Shown here: positions 26,911-37,872 of the stretch, piece by piece | How the letters are laid out: every line of letters starts with the position of its first letter | How positions within the stretch are numbered: position 1 is the stretch's first letter | NCBI RefSeq assembly: GCF_001021045.1 | Contig: NZ_CP011545.1 | Coordinates: forward strand, 1,054,001-1,118,000 | From: Corynebacterium testudinoris | GTDB taxonomy: Bacteria; Actinomycetota; Actinomycetes; Mycobacteriales; Mycobacteriaceae | DNA length: 64,000 nucleotides | Reading direction: 5' to 3' | Program-made: the position numbers and the translations under genes | The notes under the pieces: generated by a model | Databases searched by the model: none | Seen by the model: the letters and a program-made list of their open reading frames with translations, nothing else | What the model was told of the DNA's origin: nothing

Positions 26911-28826
26911 CCACAACGGACACCACCCCCGCCGCCGGTACCGCCGCGGGAGGAAGCGACCAGCCCAACCTGGCGTCCCTCAAGCTCCCTGAGCTGCGGA
27001 AACTCGCAGCCGATAAGGGCCTTAAGGGAACCTCCGGGCTGCGCAAGGGGGACCTCATCGCCGCGATCCAATCGGGATCCGTGCCAGCAAAGGCCCGCGC
27101 TGAGAAGGCCGACACGCCGAAGGCTGCGGCGCCGAAAAAGGAAGCACCCCAGGCCGCTGCGCCTGCGAAGCAGGACGAGCCCGCCCAGTCCGGCGATAGC
27201 CAGGGCTCCCAGGAGAACTCACAGGATGGCTCCGATGAGGGCCGCTATGAGTCGCGTTCCGCTGCCCGCCGGGCCCGCCGCAACCGCGCCCGCCACAGCC
27301 AGCAGGATTCCCAGGACTCCGGGGATAAGCGCGAGGAGCAGCAGCAGGACTCTCGGCCGGAAAAGCGTGACAACGCCGTCCATGCCGATAGTGCTGTAGA
27401 AGATAACTCCAACAACTCAAACGCCGACGATCAGCGCGAGAACCGCGAGGGCCGGGACAACCGCGGCAACCGCAATAATCGCAACAGCCGCAACGAGCGG
27501 AATGAGCGGAATGATCGCAACGACCGGAATGAGGATGGCGAAGGCCGCCGCGGTCGCCGCAACCGTCGCAATCGTCGCAACCGTGGGGGCGGAAGCGACT
27601 TCAACGACAACAATCAGCAGGGCAACCAGCCGGATCAGCACAATGACGGCGGCGGCGAGCTGCAAGATGTTGCAGGCATCCTCGATATCCTCGACAACAA
27701 TGCCGCGTTCGTCCGCACCACGGGCTACCAGCCTTCTTCCGCGGACGTCTACGTCAACAACCAGTTGGTCCGCCGCTTCGGCCTGCGTTCCGGTGACGCC
27801 GTTACCGGCCAGGTGAAGATGGGTGCTCAGCAGACCCATGGCCAGGGGCGTAACCGCCAGAAGTACAACCAGCTCGTCCGGGTTGAGACGGTCAACGGCC
27901 TGTCGGTCGACGAGGCTCGTAACCGTCCGGAGTTTGCCAAGCTGACTCCGCTGTACCCGAACCAGCGTCTGCGCCTGGAGACGGATCCCCGGATCCTCAC
28001 CACCCGCGTCATTGACCTCATCATGCCGATTGGTAAGGGCCAGCGTGCGCTTATCGTCTCCCCGCCGAAGGCCGGTAAGACGACGATCATGCAGAACATC
28101 GCCAACGCGATCTCGACGAACAACCCGGAGTGCTACCTCATGGTCGTGCTCGTCGATGAGCGCCCCGAAGAAGTGACGGACATGCAGCGTTCCGTCAAGG
28201 GTGAGGTCATTGCCTCGACCTTCGATCGCCCGCCGTCAGAGCACACCGCTATCGCTGAGCTGGCCATTGAGCGCGCGAAGCGCCTCGTGGAGCAGGGCAA
28301 GGACGTCGTGGTCTTGCTGGACTCCATCACCCGTCTGGGTCGTGCGTACAACAACTCCTCCCCGGCGTCGGGCCGTATCCTTTCCGGTGGTGTGGATTCC
28401 AACGCCCTGTACCCGCCGAAGCGTTTCCTCGGTGCTGCCCGCAACATCGAAAATGGTGGCTCGCTGACAATCATCGCCACCGCCATGGTGGAGACCGGTT
28501 CCGCCGGCGACACGGTTATCTTCGAGGAGTTCAAGGGCACCGGCAACGCCGAGCTCAAGCTGGATCGCAAGATCTCGGAGCGCCGGGTGTTCCCGGCCGT
28601 GGATGTCAACCCGTCGGGTACCCGCAAGGACGAGTTGCTGCTCGCCCCGGAAGAGGTCCGCATCATGCACAAGTTGCGGCGTATCCTCTCGGCATTGGAC
28701 CCGCAACAGGCCATTGACTTGCTGATTAAGCAGCTGAAGAAGTCGAAGAGCAACGGTGAGTTCCTCATGCAGGTTGCATCTTCCGCTCCGATGGCTGCGG
28801 ATAAGGACGAGGAGGACTATTCCTAA
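26907..28826 (+). CDS. rho: Transcription termination factor Rho
   Basis: Hexameric RNA helicase-translocase that ends transcription. The GTG start follows AAAGGACATCC. Residues 21-55 are the Rho N-terminal domain ([17 protein letters not shown]). Residues about 60-250 are a low-complexity insertion, with an Asn/Arg repeat block at 178-227, as found in many actinobacterial Rho proteins. The RNA-binding domain begins near 250 and the ATPase has SPPKAGKTT as Walker A and [16 protein letters not shown]. The stop overlaps prfA as TAATG. The product is 639 residues. Confidence 0.97.
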   Translation: MTTTDTTPAAGTAAGGSDQPNLASLKLPELRKLAADKGLKGTSGLRKGDLIAAIQSGSVPAKARAEKADTPKAAAPKKEAPQAAAPAKQDEPAQSGDSQGSQENSQDGSDEGRYESRSAARRARRNRARHSQQDSQDSGDKREEQQQDSRPEKRDNAVHADSAVEDNSNNSNADDQRENREGRDNRGNRNNRNSRNERNERNDRNDRNEDGEGRRGRRNRRNRRNRGGGSDFNDNNQQGNQPDQHNDGGGELQDVAGILDILDNNAAFVRTTGYQPSSADVYVNNQLVRRFGLRSGDAVTGQVKMGAQQTHGQGRNRQKYNQLVRVETVNGLSVDEARNRPEFAKLTPLYPNQRLRLETDPRILTTRVIDLIMPIGKGQRALIVSPPKAGKTTIMQNIANAISTNNPECYLMVVLVDERPEEVTDMQRSVKGEVIASTFDRPPSEHTAIAELAIERAKRLVEQGKDVVVLLDSITRLGRAYNNSSPASGRILSGGVDSNALYPPKRFLGAARNIENGGSLTIIATAMVETGSAGDTVIFEEFKGTGNAELKLDRKISERRVFPAVDVNPSGTRKDELLLAPEEVRIMHKLRRILSALDPQQAIDLLIKQLKKSKSNGEFLMQVASSAPMAADKDEEDYS

Positions 28827-29899
28827 TGACTAACCGGGTTTCTGCCGTAGACGACATCGTCTCGGAGTACCAGGGCATTGAGGCCCAGATGGCTGACCCG
28901 GAGACCGCGGGGGATCAAGCCCTGTTCCGCAAGCTGTCGAAGCGTTACGCCGAGCTGCAGCCGATCATCAAGGTCAACTCCCAGTGGGTGGAGACCAAGG
29001 GTGATCTGGAGGCAGCCCGCGAGATGGCCCATGAGGACCATGAGTTCAAGGTCGAGGCCGAGCGCCTGGAGGCGGAGGCCATTGCGTTGGAGGAGCAGCT
29101 CGCTGATCTGTTGGCTCCGCGCGATCCCCATGACGCCGATGACATCATCATGGAGATCAAGGCCGGTGCTGGTGGCGAGGAAGCTGCGCTCTTCGCCGGT
29201 GACTTGGCGCGCATGTATGAGCGTTACGCTGATAAGAATGGTCTGACCTGGGAGGTCTTGGGCCTGTCGGAGTCGGACCTTGGTGGAGTCAAGGACATCA
29301 CCTTGTCTTTCCGGGCGAAGAATGCGGGCCGCGATGGTGCGTGGAGCGTGTTCAAGTTCGAGGGCGGCGTCCACCGCGTCCAGCGCGTTCCGGTGACCGA
29401 GTCCCAGGGGCGCATCCAGACCTCGGCCGCCGGCGTCATGGTCTTCCCGGAGACCGATGAGCCGGGTGCCGTCGAGATCGATGAGAAGGATCTGCGCGTC
29501 GACGTTTACCGTTCCTCGGGCAAGGGTGGTCAGGGTGTGAACACCACGGACTCCGCCGTCCGCCTCACCCACTTGCCCTCGGGCATCGTGGTGACGTGTC
29601 AGAAGGAACGTTCCCAGATCCAGAACAAGGCGCGCGCCATGCAGGTGCTGCAGGCCCGTTTGGAGCAGATGGAGCGCGAGAAGGCTGACGCCGAGGCCGC
29701 TGAGGGACGTGCTGCGCAGGTGCGCAACATGGACCGTTCGGAGCGTATCCGCACGTACAACTGGCCGGAGAATCGCATCAGCGATCACCGCATCGGTTTC
29801 AAGGCCAACAACCTCGATTCCGTGCTTGATGGGAACCTCGGTGATCTCATCACCGCGCTGCAGGCCTCCGAGCGCGCCGATCGGCTCGAGGCTGAGTAG
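28826..29899 (+). CDS. prfA: Peptide chain release factor 1
   Basis: Recognises UAA and UAG stop codons and triggers peptide release. The catalytic GGQ is at residues 234-236 in [16 protein letters not shown]. The stop-codon recognition loop has the PVT tripeptide in [14 protein letters not shown], as expected for RF1 rather than RF2. The product is 357 residues. It starts within the rho stop and is followed 4 bases later by prmC, whose product methylates this GGQ. Confidence 0.97.
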   Translation: MTNRVSAVDDIVSEYQGIEAQMADPETAGDQALFRKLSKRYAELQPIIKVNSQWVETKGDLEAAREMAHEDHEFKVEAERLEAEAIALEEQLADLLAPRDPHDADDIIMEIKAGAGGEEAALFAGDLARMYERYADKNGLTWEVLGLSESDLGGVKDITLSFRAKNAGRDGAWSVFKFEGGVHRVQRVPVTESQGRIQTSAAGVMVFPETDEPGAVEIDEKDLRVDVYRSSGKGGQGVNTTDSAVRLTHLPSGIVVTCQKERSQIQNKARAMQVLQARLEQMEREKADAEAAEGRAAQVRNMDRSERIRTYNWPENRISDHRIGFKANNLDSVLDGNLGDLITALQASERADRLEAE

Positions 29900-29903
29900 G
29901 TCG

Positions 29904-30740
29904 ATGGAGGGTCAGGCGCTTCGCGCCGCGCTTATCGACGCCGCGCAGCGACTGTCCGCTGCAGGCGTCGCCTCCCCGGAGGTCGACGCGCGGCTCATCG
30001 CCGCCCATTTCCACGGCGTCGGCCAGCTGGATCTGCACGGGCGTACCGACGTCCCGGAGGGGTTTTGGGAGGCGGTGGAGCGCCGGGAGCGGCGCGAACC
30101 GCTGCAGCACATCCTGGGCACCGCCCCATTCGGCCCGCTTGATCTCGCTGTTGGGCCGGGCGTGTTCATTCCCCGGCCCGAGACGGAAGTCCTCGCCGAT
30201 TGGGGGGTGCGCCAGTTGGCCCTGATGAACGCCCCGCGGGTCGTTGACCTGTGCACCGGTTCCGGTGCACTTGCCCTCTACATTGCGGCGGCGTGCCCTG
30301 CCGCGGAAGTCGCGGGCGTCGACAAGCAAGCTGTAGCCCTTGACTATGCGCGCCGCAATGCGGCGGGCACGGGCGTTGACATGCTCCAGGGCGATGTCAC
30401 TGACCCCGACACCCTTCGTCAGTGGCACGGAACGGTGGACCTGGTGGTGACTAACCCGCCCTACGTTCCCGAGACCCTGGATCTCGATCCGGAGGTGTAT
30501 GCCGATCCCCCAGAGGCAGTGTTTGCCGGCCCGAGCGGGATGGACATCATCACCGACATGGTCGAGCTCATCCATCGCTTGCTACGCCCCGGTGCCGCCG
30601 TCGGCATCGAGCACGACGATTCCACCTCCGACGAGGTCCAAGCAGTGCTGAGCCAGCACGGTGGATTTGAGCAGATTTCCGTGCTCCGCGACCTCACTGG
30701 ACGGGCCCGGTTTGTCACAGCGAGTAAGCTGTCAGACTGA
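29904..30740 (+). CDS. prmC: Release factor glutamine methyltransferase PrmC
   Basis: Methylates the glutamine of the GGQ motif in release factors. The ATG at 29904 ([17 protein letters not shown]) gives a normal 278-residue protein; the open frame further upstream lies inside prfA. The SAM-binding region [16 protein letters not shown] and catalytic [10 protein letters not shown] are present. Its position directly after prfA matches its substrate. Confidence 0.95.
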   Translation: MEGQALRAALIDAAQRLSAAGVASPEVDARLIAAHFHGVGQLDLHGRTDVPEGFWEAVERRERREPLQHILGTAPFGPLDLAVGPGVFIPRPETEVLADWGVRQLALMNAPRVVDLCTGSGALALYIAAACPAAEVAGVDKQAVALDYARRNAAGTGVDMLQGDVTDPDTLRQWHGTVDLVVTNPPYVPETLDLDPEVYADPPEAVFAGPSGMDIITDMVELIHRLLRPGAAVGIEHDDSTSDEVQAVLSQHGGFEQISVLRDLTGRARFVTASKLSD

Positions 30741-30781
30741 TAACCTCCCCCTACACCCACATAAGGACTGAGGATTTACCT

Positions 30782-31441
30782 ATGAGCCGGATCTACTCCT
30801 GCGCCGATGAGGTCACTCGCGCTGAGGGCATGAGTGCCGCTGTCGACGCTGCGCGCAGCGGACGGCTGGTCGTCATGCCCACGGATACCCTCTACGGCCT
30901 GGGGTGCGATGCCTTTAACAACGAGGCGGTGGCCACCCTCTTGGCCACCAAGAAGCGCGGGCCGGACATGCCCGTGCCGGTGCTCGTGGGCTCCTGGGAC
31001 ACCGTCAAAGGGCTAGTGCGGGAATTTACCCCGCAGGCCGAGGCCCTCGTCGAGGCGTTCTGGCCAGGTGGCCTGTCCATCGTCGTGCCGCAGGCGCCGT
31101 CCCTGCCGTGGAACCTCGGTGATACCCGGGGCACCGTCATGGTGCGCATGCCGCTGCACCCCGTCGCCATAGAACTGCTCCGGGAGGTGGGCCCGATGGC
31201 TGTGTCCTCGGCCAACATCTCCGGCCATGAGCCGCCCACCACCGCCATCGCCGCCAAGCAACAGCTGGGCAACGCCGTGTCGGTCTACCTTGATGGGGGA
31301 GAGACCCCCGTCGGCGAGGCCTCCACGATCATTGATTTGTCCGGTCCGGCCCCGCACATCCTGCGCGAAGGTGCAATCACGGCCGAGCGCATCGGGGAGG
31401 TCCTCGGCATGTCAGCGGAGGCGTTGCGGGGAACCGCCTAA
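30782..31441 (+). CDS. tsaC: L-threonylcarbamoyladenylate synthase (YrdC/Sua5 family)
   Basis: Makes threonylcarbamoyl-AMP for the t6A modification of tRNAs that read ANN codons. The 219-residue protein has the YrdC-domain motifs VVMPTDTLYGLGCDA, KKRGPDMPVPVLVG, TVMVRMPLHPVA and SSANISGHEPP. It lacks a clear C-terminal Sua5 domain, so the shorter TsaC-type call is used. The stop is directly followed by the wecA ATG. Confidence 0.92.
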   Translation: MSRIYSCADEVTRAEGMSAAVDAARSGRLVVMPTDTLYGLGCDAFNNEAVATLLATKKRGPDMPVPVLVGSWDTVKGLVREFTPQAEALVEAFWPGGLSIVVPQAPSLPWNLGDTRGTVMVRMPLHPVAIELLREVGPMAVSSANISGHEPPTTAIAAKQQLGNAVSVYLDGGETPVGEASTIIDLSGPAPHILREGAITAERIGEVLGMSAEALRGTA

Positions 31442-32620
31442 ATGGGAGCGGGTGTCCCGCTGCGCGAACTGGGGCTGGTCATCCTCGTCGCCGCGGCGAT
31501 AACCTACCTGGCCACCGGGGTCATTCGTTCCATCATGGTCCGGTCCGGTCGCGTGGCCGAGATCCGAGAACGCGACGTGCACAAGCAGCCGACGCCCCGG
31601 CTCGGGGGCGTGGCCATGTTCTCCGGGTTCCTCGCCGCCGTCTTCCTGGCCGCCCAGCTACCCGCGCTGACCCGCGGGTTCATGCCGATCACCCCGGAAA
31701 TGAACGCCGTCATCTGGTCTGCATTTGCCATCGTCCTCGTCGGGGTGTTGGACGATTTATATGAACTAGACGCGATCACCAAACTCATCGGCCAGGTGCT
31801 CTCGGCGATCATCATGAGCATCCTGGGCCTGTCGTGGACGCTGCTGTACCTGCCGATCGGCGACGGCACCACCGTCGTGCTCGACCAGGTACAAGCCACG
31901 ATCATCACCACCTTGTTCACCGTGGCGTTGGTCAACGCCATCAACTTCGTGGACGGCCTCGATGGCCTCGCCGCGGGACTGGGCATGATCGCCGGCGCCG
32001 CCATCTTGGTTTTTTCCCTCACCGTCCTCCACGACCAGGGTGGTGCTGTGTCCGCCTATCCGCCGGCCATCATCGCCGCCGGGCTCGTGGGCGTGTGCCT
32101 CGGCTTCCTGCCCCACAACTTCGAGCCCTCGCGCATCTTCATGGGCGACTCAGGGTCCATGCTCATCGGGCTTCTCCTCGCCGCCGCCTCCACCTCCGCC
32201 TCGGGCAAGATCAACATGTCGCTCTACGGCACCGCCGACATCGTTGCGTTGATGAGCCCCATCATCGTTGTCGCCGCAGCGGTCTTCGTGCCCGTGCTTG
32301 ACCTCGTGCTTGCCGTGTTGCGACGCCTCTCCCGCGGCACCTCACCGTTCTCCGCGGACAAAATGCACCTGCACCACCGGCTGCTTTCCCTCGGGCATAC
32401 CCACCGCCGCACCGTCCTTGTGCTCAACATGTGGGTGTGTGTCGTCGCTTTCGGCGCCGTGAGCTTCTCCATCATCCCGGCCCGTTACGCCCTCGCCCTG
32501 CTGTTCCTCGCCTTCCTCGTCGCCTTCGGCGTCACCCTCATTCCTCTGCGGGCCGGCAAACTCGGACGCCAGGTTCCACCCACCCGCGTGGTCATTGACC
32601 AGGATCCATCGGCCCCGTGA
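31442..32620 (+). CDS. wecA: Undecaprenyl-phosphate GlcNAc-1-phosphate transferase
   Basis: Integral membrane transferase that puts GlcNAc-1-phosphate on decaprenyl/undecaprenyl phosphate, which in mycolate-containing actinobacteria starts the arabinogalactan linker. The 392-residue protein has about 11 membrane segments, GVLDDLYELD with the acidic Mg site, NFVDGLDGLAAGLG, MGDSGSMLIG and the C-terminal loop KMHLHHRLLSLGHTHR. Its ATG abuts the preceding stop. Confidence 0.93.
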   Translation: MGAGVPLRELGLVILVAAAITYLATGVIRSIMVRSGRVAEIRERDVHKQPTPRLGGVAMFSGFLAAVFLAAQLPALTRGFMPITPEMNAVIWSAFAIVLVGVLDDLYELDAITKLIGQVLSAIIMSILGLSWTLLYLPIGDGTTVVLDQVQATIITTLFTVALVNAINFVDGLDGLAAGLGMIAGAAILVFSLTVLHDQGGAVSAYPPAIIAAGLVGVCLGFLPHNFEPSRIFMGDSGSMLIGLLLAAASTSASGKINMSLYGTADIVALMSPIIVVAAAVFVPVLDLVLAVLRRLSRGTSPFSADKMHLHHRLLSLGHTHRRTVLVLNMWVCVVAFGAVSFSIIPARYALALLFLAFLVAFGVTLIPLRAGKLGRQVPPTRVVIDQDPSAP

Positions 32621-32647
32621 GTGAGCGGGGCGGTAGGATGTCGCTTC

Positions 32648-33073
32648 ATGGAATCCACCGCTTCTGTCTCCCAGTACGACGACCCCCGGCGACCACTCCT
32701 GCGAGCCGTGCGCTTCGGCTCCATCGCTCTGGTCGCTATCACGGTGATTTCCCTGGTCCTCTGGGGGGCACTGCGCGATCTGCCCGGCATCTGGGGCGTG
32801 CTCATCGGAGCTGCCATTGGTGGCGGCTTTGTTCTGCTCACCGCGCTCAGTGTTCTCATGACCTCGTCGACGAGTGCCGCGACCACCGGAGCCGTGGTGT
32901 TAGGCAGCTGGCTGCTCAAGATCGTCGTCCTGCTCGTCGTCCTCTTCGTCCTCCGCGACATGACGTTCTACGACCGCACCGCCTTGTTCGTTACCACCGT
33001 GATCGCGCTCATCGTCGTCCTCGGTACCGAGGTGTGGGGTGTCATCACCGCGCGGGTCACCTACGTCAACTGA
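32648..33073 (+). CDS. atpI: AtpI-like ATP synthase accessory membrane protein
   Basis: A 141-residue protein with four hydrophobic segments, placed just upstream of atpB, the typical position of AtpI, which assists c-ring assembly or Mg uptake. The ATG at 32648 (MESTASVSQYDDP) is preferred over an earlier in-frame GTG at 32621, which overlaps wecA's end. Sequence motifs are weak in this family, so the call rests on position, size and membrane pattern. Confidence 0.7.
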   Translation: MESTASVSQYDDPRRPLLRAVRFGSIALVAITVISLVLWGALRDLPGIWGVLIGAAIGGGFVLLTALSVLMTSSTSAATTGAVVLGSWLLKIVVLLVVLFVLRDMTFYDRTALFVTTVIALIVVLGTEVWGVITARVTYVN

Positions 33074-33532
33074 CCGCCGCAAAAGGTCTGATAGTTAGCT
33101 CCATCGGCGGGGGAGGGAAAGCGCAGGCACTTTACCCCCGCTTATCTGGCTTGGGGGTGGGTACCCCCGTCGGAGGTTGAACACATTATGGTGTGATCGA
33201 CCTTACAGGCGGGGGAAAATTCCCAGTTACAGGGGGTTTTTGGCCGGGGTGGATCGACGGCCTCGGGGGAGGGTGAAAACACAACGGACCAGGGTGCGAG
33301 AAACCCGGGCACGACTGATAGGCTGTCCTGCGGGTTACCCCGGCAAGTTCAGTGGCCTCCTTCGGGAAGGGCATACAACCGGTCTGTGGTCCCCTGGCGC
33401 CACCTCGCTGATGTGCGACGGAGTCCGTGGTGGTGTCAGAAGAGTTTTTCAGACGTCCATCGCACCGTGCTGGAAGTGACAATCCACACGGCCCGAACAC
33501 GGGAGAGAACGCTGAGCGTTACAACACTGTCC
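33074..33532 (+). promoter_or_regulatory. Leader and control region of the ATP synthase operon
   Basis: No gene is supported in this 459-base gap. It contains a hairpin-forming GGGGGT/ACCCCC set around 33134-33168, a GlxR-like site at 33192-33207, and many G-runs. A TTGAAC at 33175-33180 and a TATGGT near 33188 are too close together for a standard promoter, and the precise start site cannot be assigned. The ATP synthase operon promoter must lie here because atpI is separated from atpB by this gap. Confidence 0.55.
33192..33207. promoter_or_regulatory. GlxR/CRP-like site upstream of atpB
   Basis: TGTGATCGACCTTACA matches the corynebacterial GlxR consensus TGTGA-N6-TCACA at nine of ten fixed positions. 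GlxR is the cAMP-responsive global regulator, known to control respiratory and energy genes in C. glutamicum. It lies 326 bases upstream of the atpB ATG. Binding is inferred from the motif. Confidence 0.5.
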
Positions 33533-34330
33533 ATGAAGGGTGAATTTCACGCACCCGATCTGGACTCGGAATTTTTCCCGGGGCAATACTACGGCCAAAT
33601 CCTGTTTAACGACTTCGCTAACGGGTGGTTCGCACTGGATCGACTGATGCTGGTCCGTCTTCTGATGGCAGCAATTCTGGTCGTCCTTTTCCTTGTCGCC
33701 TTCCGGAATCCCAAGCTGATTCCGTCGGGCCTGCAGAATGTTGCAGAACTCGCAATGGACTTCGTCCGCATCCACATCGCTGAGGACATCCTTGGCAAGA
33801 AGGAAGGCCGCCGGTTCCTGCCGGTCATCGCCACCATCTTCTTCGCCGTCCTCTTCATGAATGTGTCGACGATTATTCCGGGCTTGAACATCTCGGCCAA
33901 CGCCCGCATCGGTATGCCGATCGCGCTGGCCATCTTGGGCTACTTCACCATGATCTACGCCGGAGCTAAGCGTTACGGCTTCGGTAAGTTCATGAAGTCC
34001 TCCGTGGTCATCCCGAACTTGCCGCTGGTTCTCCACTTCCTAGTGGTGCCGATTGAGTTCTTCTCAACCTTCATCATGCGTCCGGTCACTCTCGCTCTTC
34101 GTCTCATGGCGAACTTCCTTGCGGGACACCTGATCCTGGTTCTGCTGTACTCCGCCACGAACTTCTTCTTCTGGCAGATGAACGGCTGGACTGCACTTTC
34201 TGGTGTGACCATCCTGGCAGCAGTCCTCTTCACGCTCTACGAGTGCATCATTATCTTCCTGCAGGCGTACATTTTCGCCCTGCTGGTGGCGGTGTACATC
34301 GAACTGTCGCTGCATGCGGACTCGCACTGA
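33533..34330 (+). CDS. atpB: ATP synthase Fo subunit a
   Basis: Membrane stator subunit that forms the proton half-channels with the c ring. The 265-residue product from ATG 33533 (MKGEFHAPDLDSEFFPG) matches the corynebacterial N-terminus. The conserved channel arginine lies in RPVTLALRLMANFLAGH. No ribosome-binding site precedes this ATG closely; an in-frame CTG at 33512 has GGAG at good spacing and could be an alternative start adding seven residues. It begins the eight-gene operon atpBEFHAGDC. Confidence 0.94.
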   Translation: MKGEFHAPDLDSEFFPGQYYGQILFNDFANGWFALDRLMLVRLLMAAILVVLFLVAFRNPKLIPSGLQNVAELAMDFVRIHIAEDILGKKEGRRFLPVIATIFFAVLFMNVSTIIPGLNISANARIGMPIALAILGYFTMIYAGAKRYGFGKFMKSSVVIPNLPLVLHFLVVPIEFFSTFIMRPVTLALRLMANFLAGHLILVLLYSATNFFFWQMNGWTALSGVTILAAVLFTLYECIIIFLQAYIFALLVAVYIELSLHADSH

Positions 34331-34362
34331 CAAGTCGCGAATCAACGCGGCCAACTGAATAA

Positions 34363-34677
<315 letters not shown>

Positions 34678-34716
34678 TTCCGAGCGGTAACTACACCCCT
34701 TTAAGACTGGAGACTC

Positions 34717-35289
34717 ATGACGAACGTCATTTATTACCTTGCGGCAGAGGCGGGTGAAACCCTTCCCTGGGAAGGCGGCAACTCCATCCTCCTGCCCAAG
34801 ACCTACGACATCGTCTGGTCCATCATTCCGCTCGTAATCATCCTGATTATCTTCGGCAAGTTTGTTCTTCCGAAGTTCCAGGAGGTCCTGACGGAGCGTG
34901 AGGACCGGATCAAGGGTGGCATTCAGCGCGCCGAGGCCGCACAGGCTGAGGCGAAGGCCGCACTTGAGAAGTACAACGCGCAGCTCGCCGAGGCACGTGC
35001 TGAGGCAGCCGAGATCCGTGAGCAGGCCCGCGAGAAGGGCAAGCAGATCGAGGCTGAGATGAAGGCACAGGCCGCCGAGGAGAGCAACCGCATCATCGCG
35101 TCCGGTGAGAGGCAGCTACTGGCCCAGCGTGAGCAGGTCGTGGTGGAGCTTCGGCAGGAGATGGGACAGAATTCGATCAATCTGGCCGAGCGTCTGCTCG
35201 GTGGCGAGCTTTCCGACGCCACCAAGCGCTCCGGCACGATCGACTCGTTCCTCTCTGAGCTCGACTCTGTGGCACCGGCCGGAAAGTGA
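34717..35289 (+). CDS. atpF: ATP synthase Fo subunit b
   Basis: Peripheral stalk subunit. The 190-residue protein has an N-terminal membrane helix at about residues 27-48 ([19 protein letters not shown]) and then a long charged coiled coil ([20 protein letters not shown] region). Its stop overlaps the atpH GTG as GTGA. Confidence 0.95.
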   Translation: MTNVIYYLAAEAGETLPWEGGNSILLPKTYDIVWSIIPLVIILIIFGKFVLPKFQEVLTEREDRIKGGIQRAEAAQAEAKAALEKYNAQLAEARAEAAEIREQAREKGKQIEAEMKAQAAEESNRIIASGERQLLAQREQVVVELRQEMGQNSINLAERLLGGELSDATKRSGTIDSFLSELDSVAPAGK

Positions 35290-36113
35290 GCGCCATGCAC
35301 GCAGCGAGCCGCGAAGCACTAGCACAGGTGGAGTCCTACCTGGACAATCTCGTCCAGGGTTCGGATAACGCCATCGCCGTTTCCGCCCAGACCGGAACCG
35401 AGCTTTTCGACGTCGTCGGGGTCCTCGACAGCGATCGCGCCCTGCGCGTCGCCGTCGCCGAGGCATCGACGACGCCGGAGCAGCGCACGGGACTTATCCG
35501 GGCCGTGTTTGGAGGCAAGGTTTCTGAAAGCACCCTGTCGGTGCTTGTCGAAGCCGCCGCCAAGACATGGTCCACCCCGCGCGAGTTCCGCACGGGCCTG
35601 GTGTCACTTGGTCGCCGCGCATTTTTCCGCAGCGCCGAGCTCCAGGGCCAGCTTTCCCAGGTGGAAGAAGAACTCTTCCGTCTGTCCCGCGTCCTGGATC
35701 GTGAGGGTGAGCTGACTCAGCTTCTCTCTGACCGGACGTCGGGGCCGGAACGCAAGCGCGGTCTGCTCGCGAGCGTGCTCTACGGCAAGGTGTCGATGGT
35801 GACGGAAGCCCTCGCGCTTCAGGTCATCGGCCGCCCGGAGCACAACCCGATTGACGACATCGCACACCTCTCGTCCGCTGCAGCATCCCTGCAGGGCCGT
35901 TCGGTTGCTTCGGTCGTCACTGCTCAAGAGCTGAACGACGGCCAGCAGGCGGCACTAGCCGACAAGCTGGGACGAATTTACGGTCGTGAGATGTCCATCC
36001 ATTCTGAGGTTGACCCCAGCCTCCTCGGTGGTATGACTATCCGCGTTGACGACGAGATCATTGACGGCAGTACGGCGGGCAAGCTCGCCCGACTGCGGGC
36101 CAACCTCGTCTAG
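35286..36113 (+). CDS. atpH: ATP synthase F1 subunit delta
   Basis: Connects F1 to the b-subunit stalk. The 275-residue length is typical of actinobacterial delta subunits, which are longer than the E. coli form. The GTG at 35286 overlaps the atpF stop; an ATG three codons later (35295, [11 protein letters not shown]) is the start I recall for C. glutamicum and cannot be excluded. The C-terminal [21 protein letters not shown] is the family signature. Confidence 0.93.
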   Translation: MSAMHAASREALAQVESYLDNLVQGSDNAIAVSAQTGTELFDVVGVLDSDRALRVAVAEASTTPEQRTGLIRAVFGGKVSESTLSVLVEAAAKTWSTPREFRTGLVSLGRRAFFRSAELQGQLSQVEEELFRLSRVLDREGELTQLLSDRTSGPERKRGLLASVLYGKVSMVTEALALQVIGRPEHNPIDDIAHLSSAAASLQGRSVASVVTAQELNDGQQAALADKLGRIYGREMSIHSEVDPSLLGGMTIRVDDEIIDGSTAGKLARLRANLV

Positions 36114-36172
36114 TACACGACTACATAACGACAAAAATAATGCTGGAAGATACAACCGAGAGCAGGAAGAAC

Positions 36173-37816
36173 ATGGCGGAGCTGATGATCTCCTCCGATG
36201 AGATCCGTAGCGCGATTGCGAACTACACCTCGAGCTACTCCGCGGAGGCCTCCCGTGAGGAGGTCGGCGTGGTCATTTCGGCAGCTGACGGTATTGCCCG
36301 AGTTTCGGGCCTCCCGTCGGTCATGGCGAATGAGCTGCTTGAGTTCCCGGGCGGCGTCATCGGCGTCGCGCAGAACCTTGACACCGACTCTGTCGGCGTC
36401 GTGGTCCTGGGTAACTTCGAAACCCTCAAGGAGGGTGAAGAAGTCAAGAGGACGGGAGAAGTCCTGTCCATTCCGGTCGGAGAGAAGTTCCTCGGCCGAG
36501 TAATTAACCCGTTGGGCGTTCCGATCGATGGCCTTGGTGCCATCGAGGCGGAAGGGGAGCGAGTCCTCGAACTGCAGGCACCGTCGGTGCTGCAGCGCCA
36601 GCCCGTTGAGGAGCCGTTGGCCACCGGTATCAAGGCCATCGACGCGATGACCCCGATCGGCCGTGGTCAGCGTCAGCTGATCATTGGTGACCGTAAGACC
36701 GGCAAGACCGCGGTCTGCATCGACACCATCCTCAACCAGAAGGCCAACTGGGAGTCCGGCGACAAGACGAAGCAGGTTCGCTGCATCTACGTCGCTATCG
36801 GTCAGAAGGGCTCCACCATCGCAGCGGTCCGCAAGACCCTCGAAGAAAATGGTGCCCTCGACTACACCACCATCGTGGCGGCCCCGGCCTCCGACTCTGC
36901 TGGCTTCAAGTGGCTCGCACCGTTCACCGGTGCTGCTCTGGCTCAGCACTGGATGTACCAGGGCGCCCACGTCCTGGTCATCTACGATGATCTGACCAAG
37001 CAGGCCGAGGCCTACCGTGCGATCTCCCTTCTGCTGCGCCGCCCGCCGGGCCGCGAGGCATACCCGGGCGACGTGTTCTACCTGCACTCCCGTCTGCTGG
37101 AGCGCGCCGCAAAGCTCAACGACGAGCTGGGTGCGGGTTCCATCACCGCCCTGCCGATCATTGAGACCAAGGCGAACGACGTGTCGGCCTTCATTCCGAC
37201 CAACGTCATCTCCATCACCGACGGCCAGGTCTTCCTGGAGTCGGACCTGTTCAACCAGGGTGTCCGACCGGCCATCAACGTCGGTGTCTCCGTCTCCCGT
37301 GTCGGTGGCGCCGCTCAGACCAAGGGCATGAAGAAGGTCGCAGGCTCCCTGCGTCTGGATCTCGCTGCTTACCGCGACCTGGAGGCTTTCGCCACCTTCG
37401 CTTCTGACCTGGACTCCGCGTCCAAGGCACAGCTTGAGCGTGGCCAGCGTCTCGTCGAGCTGCTCAAGCAGGCCGAGAACACCCCGCAGCCCGTTGAGTA
37501 CCAGATCATCTCGATCTGGCTCGCCGGCGAAGGTGTCTTCGATGTCGTTCCCGTCGAAGATGTCCGTCGCTACGAGGCCGAGCTGCACGAGTACGTTCGT
37601 GCGAACAACCCTGAGGTCTACGAGCAGATTGCCGGCGGCAAGGAGCTGTCGAACGAGTCCAAGGAAGCCCTGCTGGCTGCCAACGACGCGTTCGGTCGCA
37701 CCTTCCAGACCACCGAAGGCCACGTTGTTATCAACGAGCCCGAGGTTGAGGCACTGTCCGGCGATCAGGTCGGCAAGACTCAGCTCAACGTCTCTCGCAA
37801 GACGGCTAAGAAGTAG
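36173..37816 (+). CDS. atpA: ATP synthase F1 subunit alpha
   Basis: Non-catalytic nucleotide-binding subunit of the F1 hexamer. The ATG at 36173 ([11 protein letters not shown]) has AGGAAG 6 bases upstream; the frame is open to 36140. The P-loop [10 protein letters not shown], the conserved [17 protein letters not shown] signature and the C-terminal domain are all intact. The product is 547 residues. Confidence 0.97.
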   Translation: MAELMISSDEIRSAIANYTSSYSAEASREEVGVVISAADGIARVSGLPSVMANELLEFPGGVIGVAQNLDTDSVGVVVLGNFETLKEGEEVKRTGEVLSIPVGEKFLGRVINPLGVPIDGLGAIEAEGERVLELQAPSVLQRQPVEEPLATGIKAIDAMTPIGRGQRQLIIGDRKTGKTAVCIDTILNQKANWESGDKTKQVRCIYVAIGQKGSTIAAVRKTLEENGALDYTTIVAAPASDSAGFKWLAPFTGAALAQHWMYQGAHVLVIYDDLTKQAEAYRAISLLLRRPPGREAYPGDVFYLHSRLLERAAKLNDELGAGSITALPIIETKANDVSAFIPTNVISITDGQVFLESDLFNQGVRPAINVGVSVSRVGGAAQTKGMKKVAGSLRLDLAAYRDLEAFATFASDLDSASKAQLERGQRLVELLKQAENTPQPVEYQIISIWLAGEGVFDVVPVEDVRRYEAELHEYVRANNPEVYEQIAGGKELSNESKEALLAANDAFGRTFQTTEGHVVINEPEVEALSGDQVGKTQLNVSRKTAKK

Positions 37817-37872
37817 GGCATTCATGCCCCATTCGATAACCGTCATTAACAACGAAGGGAGGAGTGTGAACC

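Noticed and set aside
36110..37852. 580-codon open frame opposite atpA
   Set aside because: Same reason; the plus-strand gene is unmistakable and the antisense protein has repetitive Asp/Gly/Leu content.
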